A stretch of 64,000 nucleotides of DNA, taken from positions 1,006,978 through 1,070,977 of the forward strand of contig VZRN01004719.1 in assembly GCA_013397935.1 (NCBI GenBank), written 5' to 3'. The position numbers and the translations under genes are program-made. Source of the DNA: Dasyornis broadbenti. Lineage: Eukaryota; Chordata; Aves; Passeriformes; Dasyornithidae. Below the pieces are notes generated by a model, which was not told the origin of the DNA, made no database searches, and was given only the letters and a program-made list of their open reading frames with translations. Position 1 is the first letter of the stretch. Every line of letters begins with the position of its first letter. Shown piece by piece: positions 25,761-38,537 of this stretch.

Positions 25761-25876
25761 GCTTTGGTTGTTCTTCTTTAAGCAAGTTAGTGGGAGGAAT
25801 TTATCCTGGATAACGGAGACGGTTTAATTGAAAACAGAGCTAGCAAAAATTATGTAGGTTTATTTTGCTGATTTGG

Positions 25877-26932
25877 TGTCATGGTTTGACCCTGGCCAAA
25901 CGCCAGGCACCCATGACAGCTGCTCCCTCACTCTTCCCTGCCACAGCTGGGGAGAGGAGAGAAATAAAAAAAATAACGAAGAGGTCATGAGTTGAAATAA
26001 GGACAGGGAGGAAATACTCCAAGGGCAAAACAGGCTCACCTTAAAGTTACAAAGTGAATTTATTACTAACAGAGACAGAAGAGGATAATGAGAAGTAAAA
26101 TAAGCCCTTAAAGACACCCTTTCTTCTGCAAACCCTCCCTCCTTCCCACTGACAGCGCAGGGAGATAGGAGGTGGGGAGTTTGGTCAGTTCCTAACCGAG
26201 ATCTTCCACTGCTCAGGGAGAGGAGTCCTTCCCCTGGTGCACCGTGGGGTCACTCCCATGTAAGATAGTTCTCTGTGAATTTCTCCAGCGTGGTTCCAAA
26301 TCTCATGAGCAGCAGTTCTCCCAATACTGCCACAACATGAGTTTCCCCCCACAGGCAGAAAGCCCTCCCAAAACTGCTGTGGCGTGGGTCAGTCGTCCAC
26401 CAAGCAGTCCTCCAAGGACAGGCTGTTCCAGCCTGGAAGCAGGGGCCCCATCTCTCTACTAGGTCTTCCATTGGATTAGGCTCCTCCAGGCATCCACCTG
26501 CTCCAACATGAGCATCCCCACCATGGGCTGTAAGTGGATCTCAGCATCCCCCGTGGACCCCATGAGCTGCAGGGGGACGGCCTGCTCTGCCATGATCTTC
26601 ACCATGACCTGCAGGGGAAATTTGGCTCTAATGCCTGGAGCACCTCCTCCCCTTCCTTCTCCACTGACCTTGGTGTCTCCATGTCGTTTGCCTCACATAT
26701 TCGCACCTCCTACTCTGGTTATGAAAAACTGTGTGTCTTTGTTTTGATTTTTTTCTTGAATATGTCATCACAGAGGCGTTACTAACATCTGTAACTGGCC
26801 CAGCCTTGGCCAGTGGCATGTCTATCTTCAGAGGCATCAGGGATTGACTCTGCTGGACATGATGGAAGCTTTTAGCAGCTTCTTACAGAAGCCATCTTTG
26901 TGGCCCCCCGCTACCAAAAATCAGGCCAAGCA
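25877..26932. mobile_element. Solo LTR of an avian endogenous retrovirus (about 1 kb)
   Basis: It begins 'tgtcatggtttgaccctggc' and carries the repeated 'ctgctccaacatgagcatcc' / 'atgagctgcagggggacggc' type modules, then 'ctggagcacctcctcccctt', 'atgtcatcacagaggcgtta' and a 'ccccgctaccaaaaatcagg' end. This is a familiar long LTR of neoavian genomes. No internal retroviral genes accompany it. It lies within the presumed first intron of copy A, so it could affect that gene's expression. The ends are approximate. Confidence 0.75.
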
Positions 26933-28232
26933 AAATCAATACATTTGGCTAAGTCCAAAGTGATACAGCAGCGCCAGCCAACAAATCTGCAAATAAGGAG
27001 TGAGTCAAGTTACACAGATGAAATAAGGCCAGCTTCAATTAGCACTGAAGTTAATACTTAAATGTAGTCGTTCTTATTTGCCTCATCTCAATCTAAGTCA
27101 TATTTTCAGTTTTCTCTGCAATGAGAAACAGGCCCTGACCTTAGTACACTTCCCTTATATCAATGTGTTACATATGATTATGGCTATTTACATACATGAC
27201 AGTATATAATCTTACATAAGTACAAAAAGAGGAGAAGAGGAGAGACAGCATAAAAAAAAAACAAAACAAAAAAAGGAGTTTGTAATACTGCAGATGATAC
27301 CGGTCCAAAACCAAAATTGTCATATCCTTGACAGGTGTTACATTTAACACATTGGACAAGCCATCTGATGACTGAATAATTATGTTCAAGAGCAAAGCAT
27401 TCAGTCTGTTGAAACTGATTCCCTTGATGTCTGGCCAGTCAAATTTGGCTTACAAGTTTATTCATCCAGTTATTGCTTCTCATGGACATCACTGTCACAG
27501 AAGTGTGATTTACAAACAGAGTTACAGGATACACCCCTGTAGTGCTGGGAGACAAACAGTAAGTGCTGAAACTAAGGTTGGTATATGGAGAGCCCCCCTC
27601 CTTCTGCAAGGTTCCTTTAAGTGTTTTTAGGTTCCTGCTATCAGTGTGATTTTTTAAGATTGTACCCAGGATGAGCAGAACAGCAGTTCATGAACCAGTG
27701 CTGCAGGCTATGAGTGGTTCACATGTGCATCAAACACGGCTGGAATGGTGGCAGGCTCAGCAGGGCCACACTGATGAAAATATCCATCACATGCAACTCG
27801 CTGGTTTCTGGTGCACCAGCTGATTTGTTTATAGCTAGAGGCTTCCTGATGGGTCACCTTTCTGCTCGTGAAGTGTAGGAAGCGCCTCCAAAATGAATGC
27901 AGGTCTGGCTCTGCTACCAGATTTGTATGAAATCAATATTGATTCAGGACTAAAATGAAACTATCTGAGAAGAACATCTTGTGGGACTGGATTTTGATGC
28001 AAGAGTGTGGATATTCCTTGGTGTTATTCTAAATCAGCACTTGGTAAAAGTACTTGTAAGTTGTCTGACATACCACACTAGTACCAAGTGACTGTGGATT
28101 ATAAGCACTATTGAGTTCCATCAGTTTCCTCATTTCCACATGGGAACTGAAATGATACCTTTTAAAGGATCCTCATTGCTCCTTTAAGGATGTTCTCCTA
28201 AACTTATTTCTTCTATTCCCCCATTGCAGGTC

Positions 28233-31200
28233 ATGGCAGAGGAAGAGTTGCCAGGTGTTTTGATTCTGGATATAGGAGGAACTCATGGCGTGCTAGAAAA
28301 CCTTGTAGACATTTTGAAGAAACACTTTCACCTTATCACCATGAAGGAATTTCTTGGAAACAAAGAAGAAATGAGCAAAAAAATCCAATCTGTTTTTGTG
28401 TTTGAGTGCAGGCCAACTATTGACCGGGAGCTTCTAGAAAGCCTGCCTAATTTAAAGGTAATTGGAAACTCTGGGGTTGGAGTTGATCACTTAGACTTGA
28501 AAATGATCTCGAGCTTTGGTGTAAAAGTGACCAACACCCCAAACGCCGTGGCAGACCCAACAGCAGACATAGGAATGGCCTTGATGCTGGCCTCTGCCAG
28601 AAGACTTGTGGAAGGTAATGTTTTAAATTTTCCTGGACCTACTCCTTTCGCATACCTCACTTTTGCTGTGATAGAGAGATGACCTGTCTGAATCAATACT
28701 TGGGTGCTTTTACAGGCGAAAGTTTTCAGAGGCCTTAACTCTCAGAGGCATCTGCTTTTCCTGCGTCCCACTTCTTTTTAGGGCAACAATGACAAGAGTA
28801 AGGCTTTTATCTAAATTATGCTTGAAAGACTTGAAAGTCTTGTGTGATATCCTGTTTGTAATAATGTCTGGCGCTTACCTCTCCTCTGGCTTTTCACTGG
28901 GTGGGTTGTTTATAGCTGTAAAAACTGAATACAAAATGCAAACTGAATGTCACCACTTTCCACTTCCACTTGAAAGAAGCATTAGGAGCTACAGGCAAGT
29001 ACAAAACATTAGTGGCCACATCTCCAACTCCAGAGCAGTAATTAGTATAACTCCTTCTTTTTCCTGCCTCTGTGATGAGTTTGTCTAAACTAATGGGTTG
29101 CATTTCCTGAAGAGCATCAGCATTATTTTTGAAATAGCTGATAATCCTTTCGACAGAGCTATTTCAGACTGTACCACCAACATTAGTTTGTGTCCCTAAA
29201 TGCAGGTTCTTTCCCCATGTCCTTGCTACACAATGCCTTTCTGGGGAAGGAAGGTGTCAGTAGAGACTATCACAAGAAGCTGCCTCTGTCTTCAGGGATT
29301 CATAGTCTTGTTGTCACTGCTGCTCCATCCCTGAGCATGAAATAACATCTCTTTCCCCCTGATGTTTTCTCACTATTGCATCTTGTTGAACCTTAAGTTC
29401 TTCATAGAGAGGCTCACAGAGATCACTGTCAGTGAGCTGGAATTTGAAACCTTCACCCACACTCAAGCAGTGAAGCTGCTTTGGGTTGTGGTAAGATTTA
29501 CCCCAGCTAAAAAAAACCTGAAGTCAATGCCTGCACGGCAGTAAGTGTCAAAGAAGCTATTTTTGAACTTCCAAGAAAACACACCAGCTGTGGAAGGGTT
29601 AATTCCCCAAGGAATCATTCCTTCCAGCACAGTATCCAGACAGGACTCCACTGTGTTACTGACTTCAGGCCTGGCTGCAGGAATTGGCACCATCCAGGCC
29701 CTTCTGTAAACTGGTCAAAATCAACAAAGCTGTTTTGTAAGGGGTGCTCCAGAGCCCTAGTGCCGTGATGGTGATAAACTTTTCCTTTCCCCCAGACTTA
29801 TGTTTGTGGCTGAATTATACCATTCAGCATGTATTTACATGCAGGCTGCCAGATTGCAGTGTCTCCAGACACAAAGTGTTTTGCTGTTGACTGGCTGGGA
29901 GTGGAAGTAACTGGAGCAACACTTGGGATCATCGGGATGGGCAGCATTGGGTACAAAGTGGCTCAGAGAGCCAGAGCCTTCAACATGAGGATCCTGTACC
30001 ATAACAGAAACCGGAGGTAAAGACATCTGATTTTCTGTGTGTAACTGTTCAGGGGGCAGTGACAGAAGCCACAGCTCTGCTCTGTCCCCAGCCTTTCTAT
30101 GCACTTGTGGCAGTTGTAAGCAGCATGACAAGCACCAGTGTGCTACCACTTCCTCACTTTGGCTCCCTGCTGTTCCCCTCAGGAAGCAGTTCTCCCTCAC
30201 CTCCTGCACTTGCCCTGCCCTGGTTAGCCATTAGCAGTTTGGAACATGGGCCATGTAACCATTCTGAAGAGGTTGTCCCAGCAAACCAGGCCTTGTGCTC
30301 TTGTGATGCCCCCTGTCCTGTCAGACTCTTCAGGCTTCTGGCAGCATCCCTGCTCCTCCCAGCCAGTGTCCCCAGCCTAGCCAGATCACTCATCACACCA
30401 GCACCAATGATAAAGGTCTTAATTTGTCATGGATTTGTAGTTCCCTTTCTTTCAGAGTTCACTTCATTTCAATCACAAGTCCTAACTGGCATGTCAGGCA
30501 AGGAAAGACTCCACAGGGATTGGCATAGACACAGGGGAGAAGAGTGGGGTGTGACTACATCCCCTAGCCTCCTAGCCTGATAGTGCCTGTGCTTTGCTTT
30601 CACACATATATCACTCCTTCACTGTCCCACCACTCCTTTAGCCTCTTTTCCCTCTAGCCCACATCTTTTCTGCGTCCCTTCCACCATCTGCGCCTATCAA
30701 TGTCTTGTCTTTTATGCTGGCCTTAAAGCTCTGAGTCCCTGTGCTGTTCTGGAACTCTCCTAGACTGATTGATTGTTAACTCAGAAGTAGTTATGTCAGT
30801 TTGGGGGTGTTTGCATTTTTCCTTCAGAAGAAAGGAAGAGGAAGAGGCAGTTGGTGCCCACTATTGTGCAAAGATGGAAGACTTGCTGCAGCAATCTGAC
30901 TTTGTTATGTTGGTTGTGAATTTGTCTGCTGAGACTCACAAACTGATTGGGAAAAAGGAGCTGGGGCTGATGAAACCCACAGCTACTCTTATAAACATCA
31001 GCCGAGGTAGGAGGATCTGAAACCACTGTTTGTGGCTCCACACTTAATGTTGTGTTTTGTCTGATTATGTTGACATTCCCCTCTCCAACCTCAATCTGTG
31101 ATATCCCTCTGTTGTTTGAGTCATGAAGTAGCTGGCAGTCTACAAATGGGTGACTTATATGGATCATATGCTATGTCTTCAAAGATCCTATGGAAATTAG

Positions 31201-32386
31201 GGAAGCTCAGCAGATGGTCAATTCTCTTTAGCCTTATCCTAAGGATAGCAGTTTTTAGCGGAAACAACTGAAAGGTTTATCATCAGTGAGGGAGAATGGG
31301 GTACAAGGGAAAACATTAAACAACTTTGGAACCGCAATGCAGAAAGTAAACCTCACCTGGGATGACAGATGTGTTAGCACTGAACAAGTGTATGAAAGAG
31401 ATTATTGTTTCAGTTAGCAAAGCAGAGATAAAAGAGTGGAAAGTCTGCAGAGATTAAATGATTTGTTTGTAATAATACAGGAAGTGTCAAAATGAGGAAA
31501 AGACTGAAACTGGTCTCATCCCAGGAAAAGCCTTATGCAGCGGACCATAATCATCCTCTAATTAAAGTTTAATAAATAAAATCTTTGGTTTGTTTGGCTA
31601 ATGATTATTAGAAAGGTATTCTACATTCTAAAAAGATGAACATCCTCTAATTTTTCTCACTAGACCCTTGAGACCTCTCCCCCCTCTCGGGTAAGAACGT
31701 GTTCATTAACTCACCAGGATACCAAGATTTCATTTCAATGCAGGTGCAGTTATTGATCAAGATGCATTGGTAGATGCTCTCCAGAATAAGGTTATAAGGG
31801 CTGCAGCTCTGGATGTAACATACCCTGAGCCTCTGCCAAGGTAAAGAAACTTGATTCCCATTCTGTTAATCTGAAATGTTTCAAACTGTGTTCAAAGTGT
31901 GTTCTTAAACTTGATCTCCATGGGAGCTGTAGAGTGTAAGGGCAAAACCTCAGCCTGTGTTGCACAATCATGAATAAACGACAAGCTATTCCCCTTTCCC
32001 ACATCTGTCAGTTCTTTGCCAGCCTAACTCACAGGCCAGGCAATGAACGAGACCAATGGAGAAGAAGAAATGTGTAAGCAAGTGTTTCACAGCTTTGTGC
32101 TCGTTTTGTGCTTGTGGCCCTTTAGTCTAAACATTTTATTGCTGTTTCCTGAGGTTCACTTCTTCACAATAGAATAGCAGCACAGTAAGTTCCCTGTGTA
32201 ATACATTCTGTTCTTTCTGTTTCTTACAGAGATCATCCCTTATTAAACTTGAATAACGTCATCATAACCCCACACATTGGAACTGCAACAGTCCAAGCCA
32301 TCAGCATGATGGCAGAAGAAGCAATAGCAAACATGCTGGCTGTTCTCAATGGCCAGCCCATTCCAAGTGAAGTGTTTCCCAAATGA
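28233..32386 (+). CDS. Reductase copy A: GRHPR-like D-2-hydroxyacid dehydrogenase
   Basis: Coding exons are 28233-28614, 29845-30016, 30828-31006, 31744-31840 and 32230-32386, giving 328 residues. The family reduces glyoxylate, hydroxypyruvate or sugar 2-keto acids with NAD(P)H. The NSGVGVDHLD substrate loop is in exon 1. The Rossmann motif GMGSIG is at residues 158-163, followed by YHNRNRR (179-185), whose arginines and lack of an acidic residue suggest NADPH. The catalytic triad is Arg244 (INISRG), Glu273 (YPEPLP) and His292 (TPHIGTAT). All splice sites are GT-AG and the phases run 1,2,1,2. The acceptor lies 3 nt before the ATG, implying an untranslated first exon upstream. No signal peptide is evident, so it is probably cytosolic. 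The exact substrate cannot be read from the sequence. It is first in a three-gene tandem array. Confidence 0.92.
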
Positions 32387-32552
32387 TGGGTGCCAGATGA
32401 TGCCACTAAATCTCCTGTGTATGGGAAGGCAATATTTCTTACAATACTTTTAAACTAATAAAAAAGGAACCTGTTCCTGCACTGCTCATCATGACACTGC
32501 ATGACCATCACCTCACGAGATTTGATCTGTTCTGTAACTTAAAATTCTGAAA

Positions 32553-32558
32553 AATAAA
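32553..32558 (+). terminator. Polyadenylation signal of copy A
   Basis: AATAAA lies 167 nt after the copy A stop codon, in an AT-rich 3' UTR. Confidence 0.6.
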
Positions 32559-32599
32559 GTAAAACTAATAAAAGAGATTTGTTTGAAGATTTTAACTGA

Positions 32600-33690
32600 G
32601 CTGTTATGCATTTTGATATCTTCAGTCTATTTCAATGAACACCCGTGTTCTGTTCCCTGCTACATAATTATAAGCAAGTGCACCAAGCAGTTTGTGTAAC
32701 ACTCTCAAATCTGTTAAAGATGAGTGAGCATTGATTCCCTGCAGAAATTTGGCTGTATCCTGAAACACTTTTCAGCCAATATTCCAACATTCTATTTTTT
32801 ATCAAAACACTGAAGAAATGTTCTTTGAACTGATCATAGGCCTAAGGTTTTCTAATGTAAGAAAAGCCCTGCTTCATCTATATGTTAAAGCAAAGCCAAC
32901 TGTTGAAAAAGGGTCTTTGTTTTTCATGAGGAGATCCTTTGAAAACCAAAGTAAATGCCAAGAGATTTAGTTCCTCCATGCAGACAAAAATTATGTTTTA
33001 TCTTGACTGGCCATGAAACAATGGTAGAACTACCACTGGAATCACATGAGTGATGGCATAACCTAAAGCAAAATTAGTGATCAGTCCTGACTTGCAGCCC
33101 AGGGCCAAGCTTTTACTTACATTCTCTTTCCTATTAGCAATCAACAAATTCAAAAAATTCAGTGAAGTGGTTGTCACCTCCATAAAGTCAGGAAGCCTTA
33201 CCATATTTTGCAATGTGGTAATGCTCCCTGAAGGGATGGCAAAATGAAGCTCTAGCACAGGAAGTGTAGATAGGTCAAGAGTTAGACATTCAGTTGGAAA
33301 TAGCTATTTCAAGATCTCGGCCTTTGCACACTCTCCCCACAGCTCTTCCCAAAACTGCTATAGAAAATCAAAGGTAGCTATAAATAGTCTATCAAAAAAC
33401 TCAAAAATAACTGTCAATTCACAGACTCTCTTGGGACCAAAACCAGATGATCATGATTCCTGAAAAAAAAAAGACACACCAAACGATTTAGAGTGCATAT
33501 GTCCTTGGAAAATACTTGCCTAAGCATCTATTATTTTGTTATTTTATTAACTTAAAATAGGCTCAGGAAAAGGCGCGGCAGTAATTGGGGTCTCTTCAGG
33601 ACAGGTGCCTGCAAAATTCTCTGCAACGAAGCATTTAAAAATTAACCTGGTAACTCAAAGTTCATGATGAAGCTGTGCAATTTATATTCA
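32600..33690. other. Intergenic interval after copy A
   Basis: AT-rich sequence between the copy A 3' UTR and the 3' end of the long CR1. No exon or other feature was recognised. Confidence 0.5.
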
Positions 33691-33988
33691 CAGAATCACA
33701 GAATCACACAGGGTTGGAAAAGACCTCCAAGATCACCAAGTCCAATCCATGCCCTAATACTACCCCAACTAAACCACGGCACCGAGTGCCACATCCAGTC
33801 TCCTTTAAAACACATCCAAGGACGGTGACTCCACCACCTCACTGGGCAGACAATTCCAAAACTTTATTACTGTTTCAGTAAAAAACCTCTTCCTAATATC
33901 CAGCCTAAATCTCCCTTGATGCAGCTTGAGACTGTGTCCTCTTGTTCTGTCAGTTGCTGCCTGGAAAAAGAGACCAAGTCTCATATTA

Positions 33989-36371
33989 CTACAACCACCC
34001 TTCAGGTAGCTGTAGAGAGTGATAAGGTCTCCTCTGAGTCTTCTCCAGGCTAAACAACCCCAGCTCCCTCAGTCGCTCCTCATAGGGCTTGTGTTCCGAG
34101 CCCTTCACAAGCCTCGTCACCTTTCTCTGGACATGTTCCAGTGCCTCAACCTCCTTCCTGAACTGAGGGGCCCAGAACTGGCCACAGTACTCAAGGTGCA
34201 GCCTTATCAGTGCCAAGTACAAGGGAACAATAACTTCCCTGGTCCTGCTGGTCACACTATTTCTAATACAAGCCAGGATGCCGTTGGCCTTCTTGGCTGC
34301 CAGGGCACACTGCTGGCTCATATTCAGTTGGCTGTCAACCAGTATCCCCAGATTCCTTTCTGCCTGGGCACTGTCCAGCCACGCTGTCCCCAGCCTGTCA
34401 CGTTGCAGGGGGTTGTTATGGCCAAAGTGCAGGATTTGGCACTTGGACTTATTAAACTTCATCTTATTGGACTCTGCCCATCTATCCACTCATCCTAGGT
34501 CTCTTTGCAGAGCCCTCCTACCCTCCAACAGATTGACACACACTCCCAGCTTGGTGTCGTCTGCAAATTTACTAATCATAGATTCAATACCCTCATCCAT
34601 GTCATCAATAAAAATATTAAACAAAACTGGCCCCTGAGGGACACCACTCGTGACTGGCCGCCAACTGGATGCAGCACTGTTCACCACCACTCTCTGGGTC
34701 CGGCCATCCAGCCAGTTCTTAACCCAGCGAAGAGTGCACCCGTCCAAGCCATGAGCTATCAGCTTTTCCAGGAGTTTACTGTGGGAAACAGTGTCAAAGG
34801 CCTTGCTGAAGTCCAAATAGACAACATCTACAGCCTTTCCTGCATCCACGAGGTGCATCACCTGGTCATAGGAGGAGATCAGGTTGGTCAAACATGACCT
34901 ACCCCTCCTAAACCCATGCTGGCTGGGTCTAATCCCCCGGCCATCCTGTAGGTGCTGTGTGATGGCACCCAAAATGAACTGCTCCATGACCTTACCAGGC
35001 GCCGAGGTCAGACTAACTGGCCTATAATTCCCAGGATCCTCCTTCCTACCCTTCTTATAAATGGGCATCACATTGGCCAGCTTCCAGTCATCTGGAACCT
35101 CACCGGTGAGCCAGGATTGTTCATAAATAATGGAATGTGGCATCACAAGCTCATCTGCCAGCTCCCTCAACACCCTGGGATGGATCCCATCTGGTCCCAC
35201 AGATTTAGGAACATCCAGTCAGCTCAGCAGCTCTCTAACTACTTCCGCCTGGATAACAGGGAGACCATCCTGCTCCTTGACACCATGTACTAGCACATGA
35301 GGACAGTTATCCTGAGGACAAACCATCTTTCCAGTAAGGACTGAGGCAAAGAAGGCATTGAACACCTCTGCCTTCTCCCCATCTGCAGTCACTAAATTCT
35401 CTCCTGCATCCAGTAGAGAACCAAGATTGTTCTTACCCTTCCTTTTGCCATTAATATATTTGTAAAAACTTATTATCCTTCACAGAAGTTGCCAAATTAA
35501 GTTCTAACTGAGCTTTGGCCTCTCTAATTTTTCTCCTACATGCCCTAACAATCCCCTTAAATAATTCCTAAGATATCTGACCTTCCTTCCAAAGATGATA
35601 CTCCTCTTTTTATTCCTTAGTTCCTTCATAAGCTCCTTACCCATCCAGGCTGGGCATTTACCTCATCGACTCATCTTCCGGCACACAGGGACAGCCTGTT
35701 CTTGTGCCCTCAAGATCTCTGTTTTGAAGTATGCCCACCCTTCTTGTACTCCTTTGTTTTTAAGGGCTGCTTCCCAAGGAACTCTCCAAATAAGTCTCTT
35801 GAACAGCCCAAAGTTTGCCCTCCAGAAATCTAGTATGAAAGTTTTGTTGGTGCCCCTCCTAATTTCACCAAATATTGAAAACTCTGTAATTTCATGATCA
35901 CTATGCCCTAGACAACTTCTGACCACCACATCTCCCACCAGCCCATCTCTATCAGCAAACAGCAGGTCTGGCATTACCACACCCCTGGTGGGTTCACTCA
36001 CCAGCTGTGACAAGAAATTATCCTCCACACACTCTAAGAACCTTCTCGACTGCCTCTTTTCTGCTAAGTTCCCAGCAGATGTCTGGTAGGTAAAAGTCAC
36101 CTACAAGAACAAGGGCTGGTGATCCTGAAACGTCCTCCAGTTGCTTGTAGAATAAATTACCTACTTCTTTTTCCTGATTGGGTGGTCGATAACAGACTCC
36201 CAGCAGGATGTCAGCCATATTGGCCTTCCCCTTAATTCTTACCCATAGGCATTCAACTTCATCATTATTAGTTTCAATTTCCATGACATCAAAAGCCTCC
36301 CTAATATAAAGGGCCACCCCTCCACCTCTTCTCCCTCTCCTATCTCTTCTGTAGAGCTTGTAGCCATCCAT
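33989..36371 (-). pseudogene. CR1 ORF2 remnant: endonuclease plus reverse transcriptase, multiply broken
   Basis: Endonuclease blocks (LVGDFYLPDICW, then GHSDHE after a frameshift near 36090), thumb and palm regions of the reverse transcriptase with FADD, and the C-terminal region (MKFNKSKCQILHFGHNN, KVTRLVKGSEHKPYEERLR) are all recognisable in order. At least one endonuclease frameshift, a frame break between 35663 and 35200, an in-frame deletion beside GVPQG and a stop near 34489 show it is not functional. Confidence 0.9.
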
Positions 36372-36598
36372 TGCAGCGCTCCAGCCATGTGAGTCATCCC
36401 ACCATGTTTCTGTGATGGCGACTACATCATCGCTCTGCTACTGCTCCATGACTTCCAACTCTTCTTGTTTGTTACCCATGCTGTGTGCATTAGTATACAT
36501 GCACTTCAGTTCAGCTGCTAATTTCACCCCCAACTTTGGCTTGCCATCCTTGGGCTTCCTTCTGGAAAGCCTAGTGGCATCCCCTTCCCCCTTCGAAC

Positions 36599-37724
36599 CT
36601 AATTTAAAGCCCTCCCAATTACTTCCGCCAGTTCATGGGCTAAGATCCTTTTGCCCTTAACAGATAGATGGAGCCCATCTGGTTCCACCAAGCCAGGTGT
36701 CATAAAAATTACCCCATAATCAAGAAACCCAAAATTCTTCCAGTAACACCAACCCTTGAGCCACCTGTTGATAACGTGGGCTCTTCTGTTCCTTTCATTG
36801 TTTGCCACCAAGGGGACTGAGCAAAACACTATTTGTGCTCCCGCCCCATCGACCACTCGACCCAGTGCCCTGAAGTCCTTCTTAATTGCCCTAATACTCT
36901 TCTTTTCAATCTCATCACCACCAGCATGGAGTATCAACAATGGGTAATAATCAGAGGGCCAAATCAGCCCAGGGAGTCTCTCGGTAATATCCCGTACCCG
37001 GGCCCCAGGGAGATAATAGAGCTCCCTATGGGATGGGTAGGGTCGACACACAGGGCCCTCTGTTCCCCTCAGGAGAGAGTCACCTATCACAACTACCCTT
37101 CTTTTCTTTGTAATGCTAGAGGGTAATGATCTGTCCGACAGGCATAGTAGAATTAGGAGACTCCCTGGACAGATTATTTTCATCCATATCATCAGTCTGA
37201 CCCTCCTCATGCAGGGCCTTATACCTATTCTGAAGGGGCACCTGGGTAGGTGATGGAGGCTGGGAGGTATTCTTGTTACCGCCCCGAATAGGAACCGATT
37301 TCCACTCCCCTTCCTCCACCAGGTGTCCTCCTATTGCCGGACGGTAGGAGGCACGGGAGTCCTCTGACGCCTGGGGGTCTTCTCTCAAGGATGGAAGGTT
37401 GAAGTTCCACCAATCTATTTCTCTTTCACTTTCTTTAATGCTCCTTAATCTTTCTACTTCCTCCTTAAGTTCAGCCACCAGAGAAAGGAAGTCGTTCACC
37501 TGTTCACACCTCAGCCAGATGCCTTTTACAACATCCCCTGGTACTACTGACAAGCCCAAACACTCCTCACATGAAGGGATCTGAACAGACGCATCCTTCC
37601 TGGAGGGTTCTGTTTGGCTAAGTACACTTATACTAGCTGTAGCTCTGGATCGTGTAAAAACCACTACTGAAAAACCCCAACCAACCGACCAAATCTTAAC
37701 ACTAAAACAAACTAAAAACCCCAC
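36599..37724 (-). pseudogene. CR1 ORF1 remnant with SGNH/esterase-like domain, frameshifted
   Basis: Two overlapping frames make up the ORF1 protein. The first (37724-37116) holds VQIPSCEECLGL and a coiled-coil-like stretch (LVAELKEEVERLRS). The second (to 36599) holds KKRRVVVIGDSLLRGTEG (nucleophile-serine block of SGNH hydrolases) and PDGLHLSVKGKRILAHELAE (Asp/His block). The frame changes near 37120 by one base. CR1 ORF1 proteins are thought to bind RNA and carry an esterase. Confidence 0.85.
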
Positions 37725-37749
37725 CAGCAGGAGGATGCCTTCAATCCTG

Positions 37750-37808
37750 NNNNNNNNNNNNNNNNNNNNNNNNNNNNNNNNNNNNNNNNNNNNNNNNNNN
37801 NNNNNNNN
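37750..37808. other. Assembly gap (59 N)
   Basis: Run of N between the 5' side of the long CR1 and the GC-rich region upstream of copy B. Confidence 1.
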
Positions 37809-38050
37809 TCCCGGGAATAACGGGGGTTTAATCCCAGGAGGAATTTCGGGAATAACGAGGGGTCCCGGTGCCGGTCCGGGGTTACGGGAGGTCCAGGGGT
37901 CACCAGGGAGTCCCGGGGAGTCCTGGGGGAGGAACCTGGGGGGTCCCGGGGGAGTCCCGGGTCCGGGCCCGTTCGGCGCTTCCCGGCGCAGGGCTGAGCG
38001 CCGAGCCCGTCGATCAGGAAGCTCAGCCGAGTGCCGAGCGGCTTACCTCT
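37809..38050 (+). promoter_or_regulatory. GC-rich region upstream of reductase copy B
   Basis: Directly after the 59-base gap the sequence is strongly GC-rich, with degenerate repeats of tcccggg and gggaataacg units, then gagcgccgagcccgtcg. It ends about 490 nt before the first coding exon of copy B. It is the best candidate for that gene's promoter and untranslated first exon, although part may belong to the 5' end of the neighbouring CR1. Confidence 0.45.
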
Positions 38051-38537
38051 GAAGGTGCTGAGTCACCTCTGAAGGTCTGCTGACCACTCGCCTGAAGGTC
38101 AGCTCAACTCTTCATGAAGTAGATTCGGTCCAACATTTCTGTAAACTACTTAGAGTAATTTGTGATTTCAGGATAACGAAGAAGATTTATTGCACTATTT
38201 ACTGCAGACTGTTGATGGCCTGAAACGTAATTAATGAGAAATAAGTGTTGTGTTTTGATCGTCGTGGCAGTAATATGAAATCTTAGAGATCACAAAGGAC
38301 AGAACTTGTTCAGACTGATTATGTGAATACCTGTGGGTGGATACCTGTGTGTATGAGCGTAATTGGTAGTGTATTTAAAAGAGCTGCTTGCTTGTCTTGG
38401 TTTGCTTACCTTCCTATGTGGTTTATAGGATCTCTTGTCATATATGTCATGAAACAGGACGTGATAGTGATTATTCTTTAAAATGTCTGGAAATGATGTC
38501 TTGGTTCTGACACTTTGTGTCTTTCTTCGTGCAGATC

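Larger units (their letters stand above)
33692..37749 (-). mobile_element. Near full-length, decayed CR1 LINE
   Basis: The element is read right to left and ends at 33692 with the CR1 tail (agaatcacagaatcaca on the plus strand). ORF1 (37724-36599) has a Cys-containing N-terminal part and an SGNH-hydrolase-like domain with GDSLLRG and a C-terminal DGLHLSVKGK; one frameshift near 37120 splits it. ORF2 follows with endonuclease pieces (LVGDF.LPDICW; GHSDHE) at about 36371-35663 and reverse transcriptase at 35200-34490 (FSKAFDT, SKFADDTKLG). The usual residues between GVPQG and PVLFN are missing, and a TGA breaks the frame near 34489. The copy is therefore inactive. Its 5' side runs into an N gap, so full length is not shown. 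It separates copies A and B. Confidence 0.93.

Noticed and set aside
34490..36371. Reverse transcriptase and endonuclease frames as host genes
   Set aside because: They are pieces of a single decayed CR1 ORF2.
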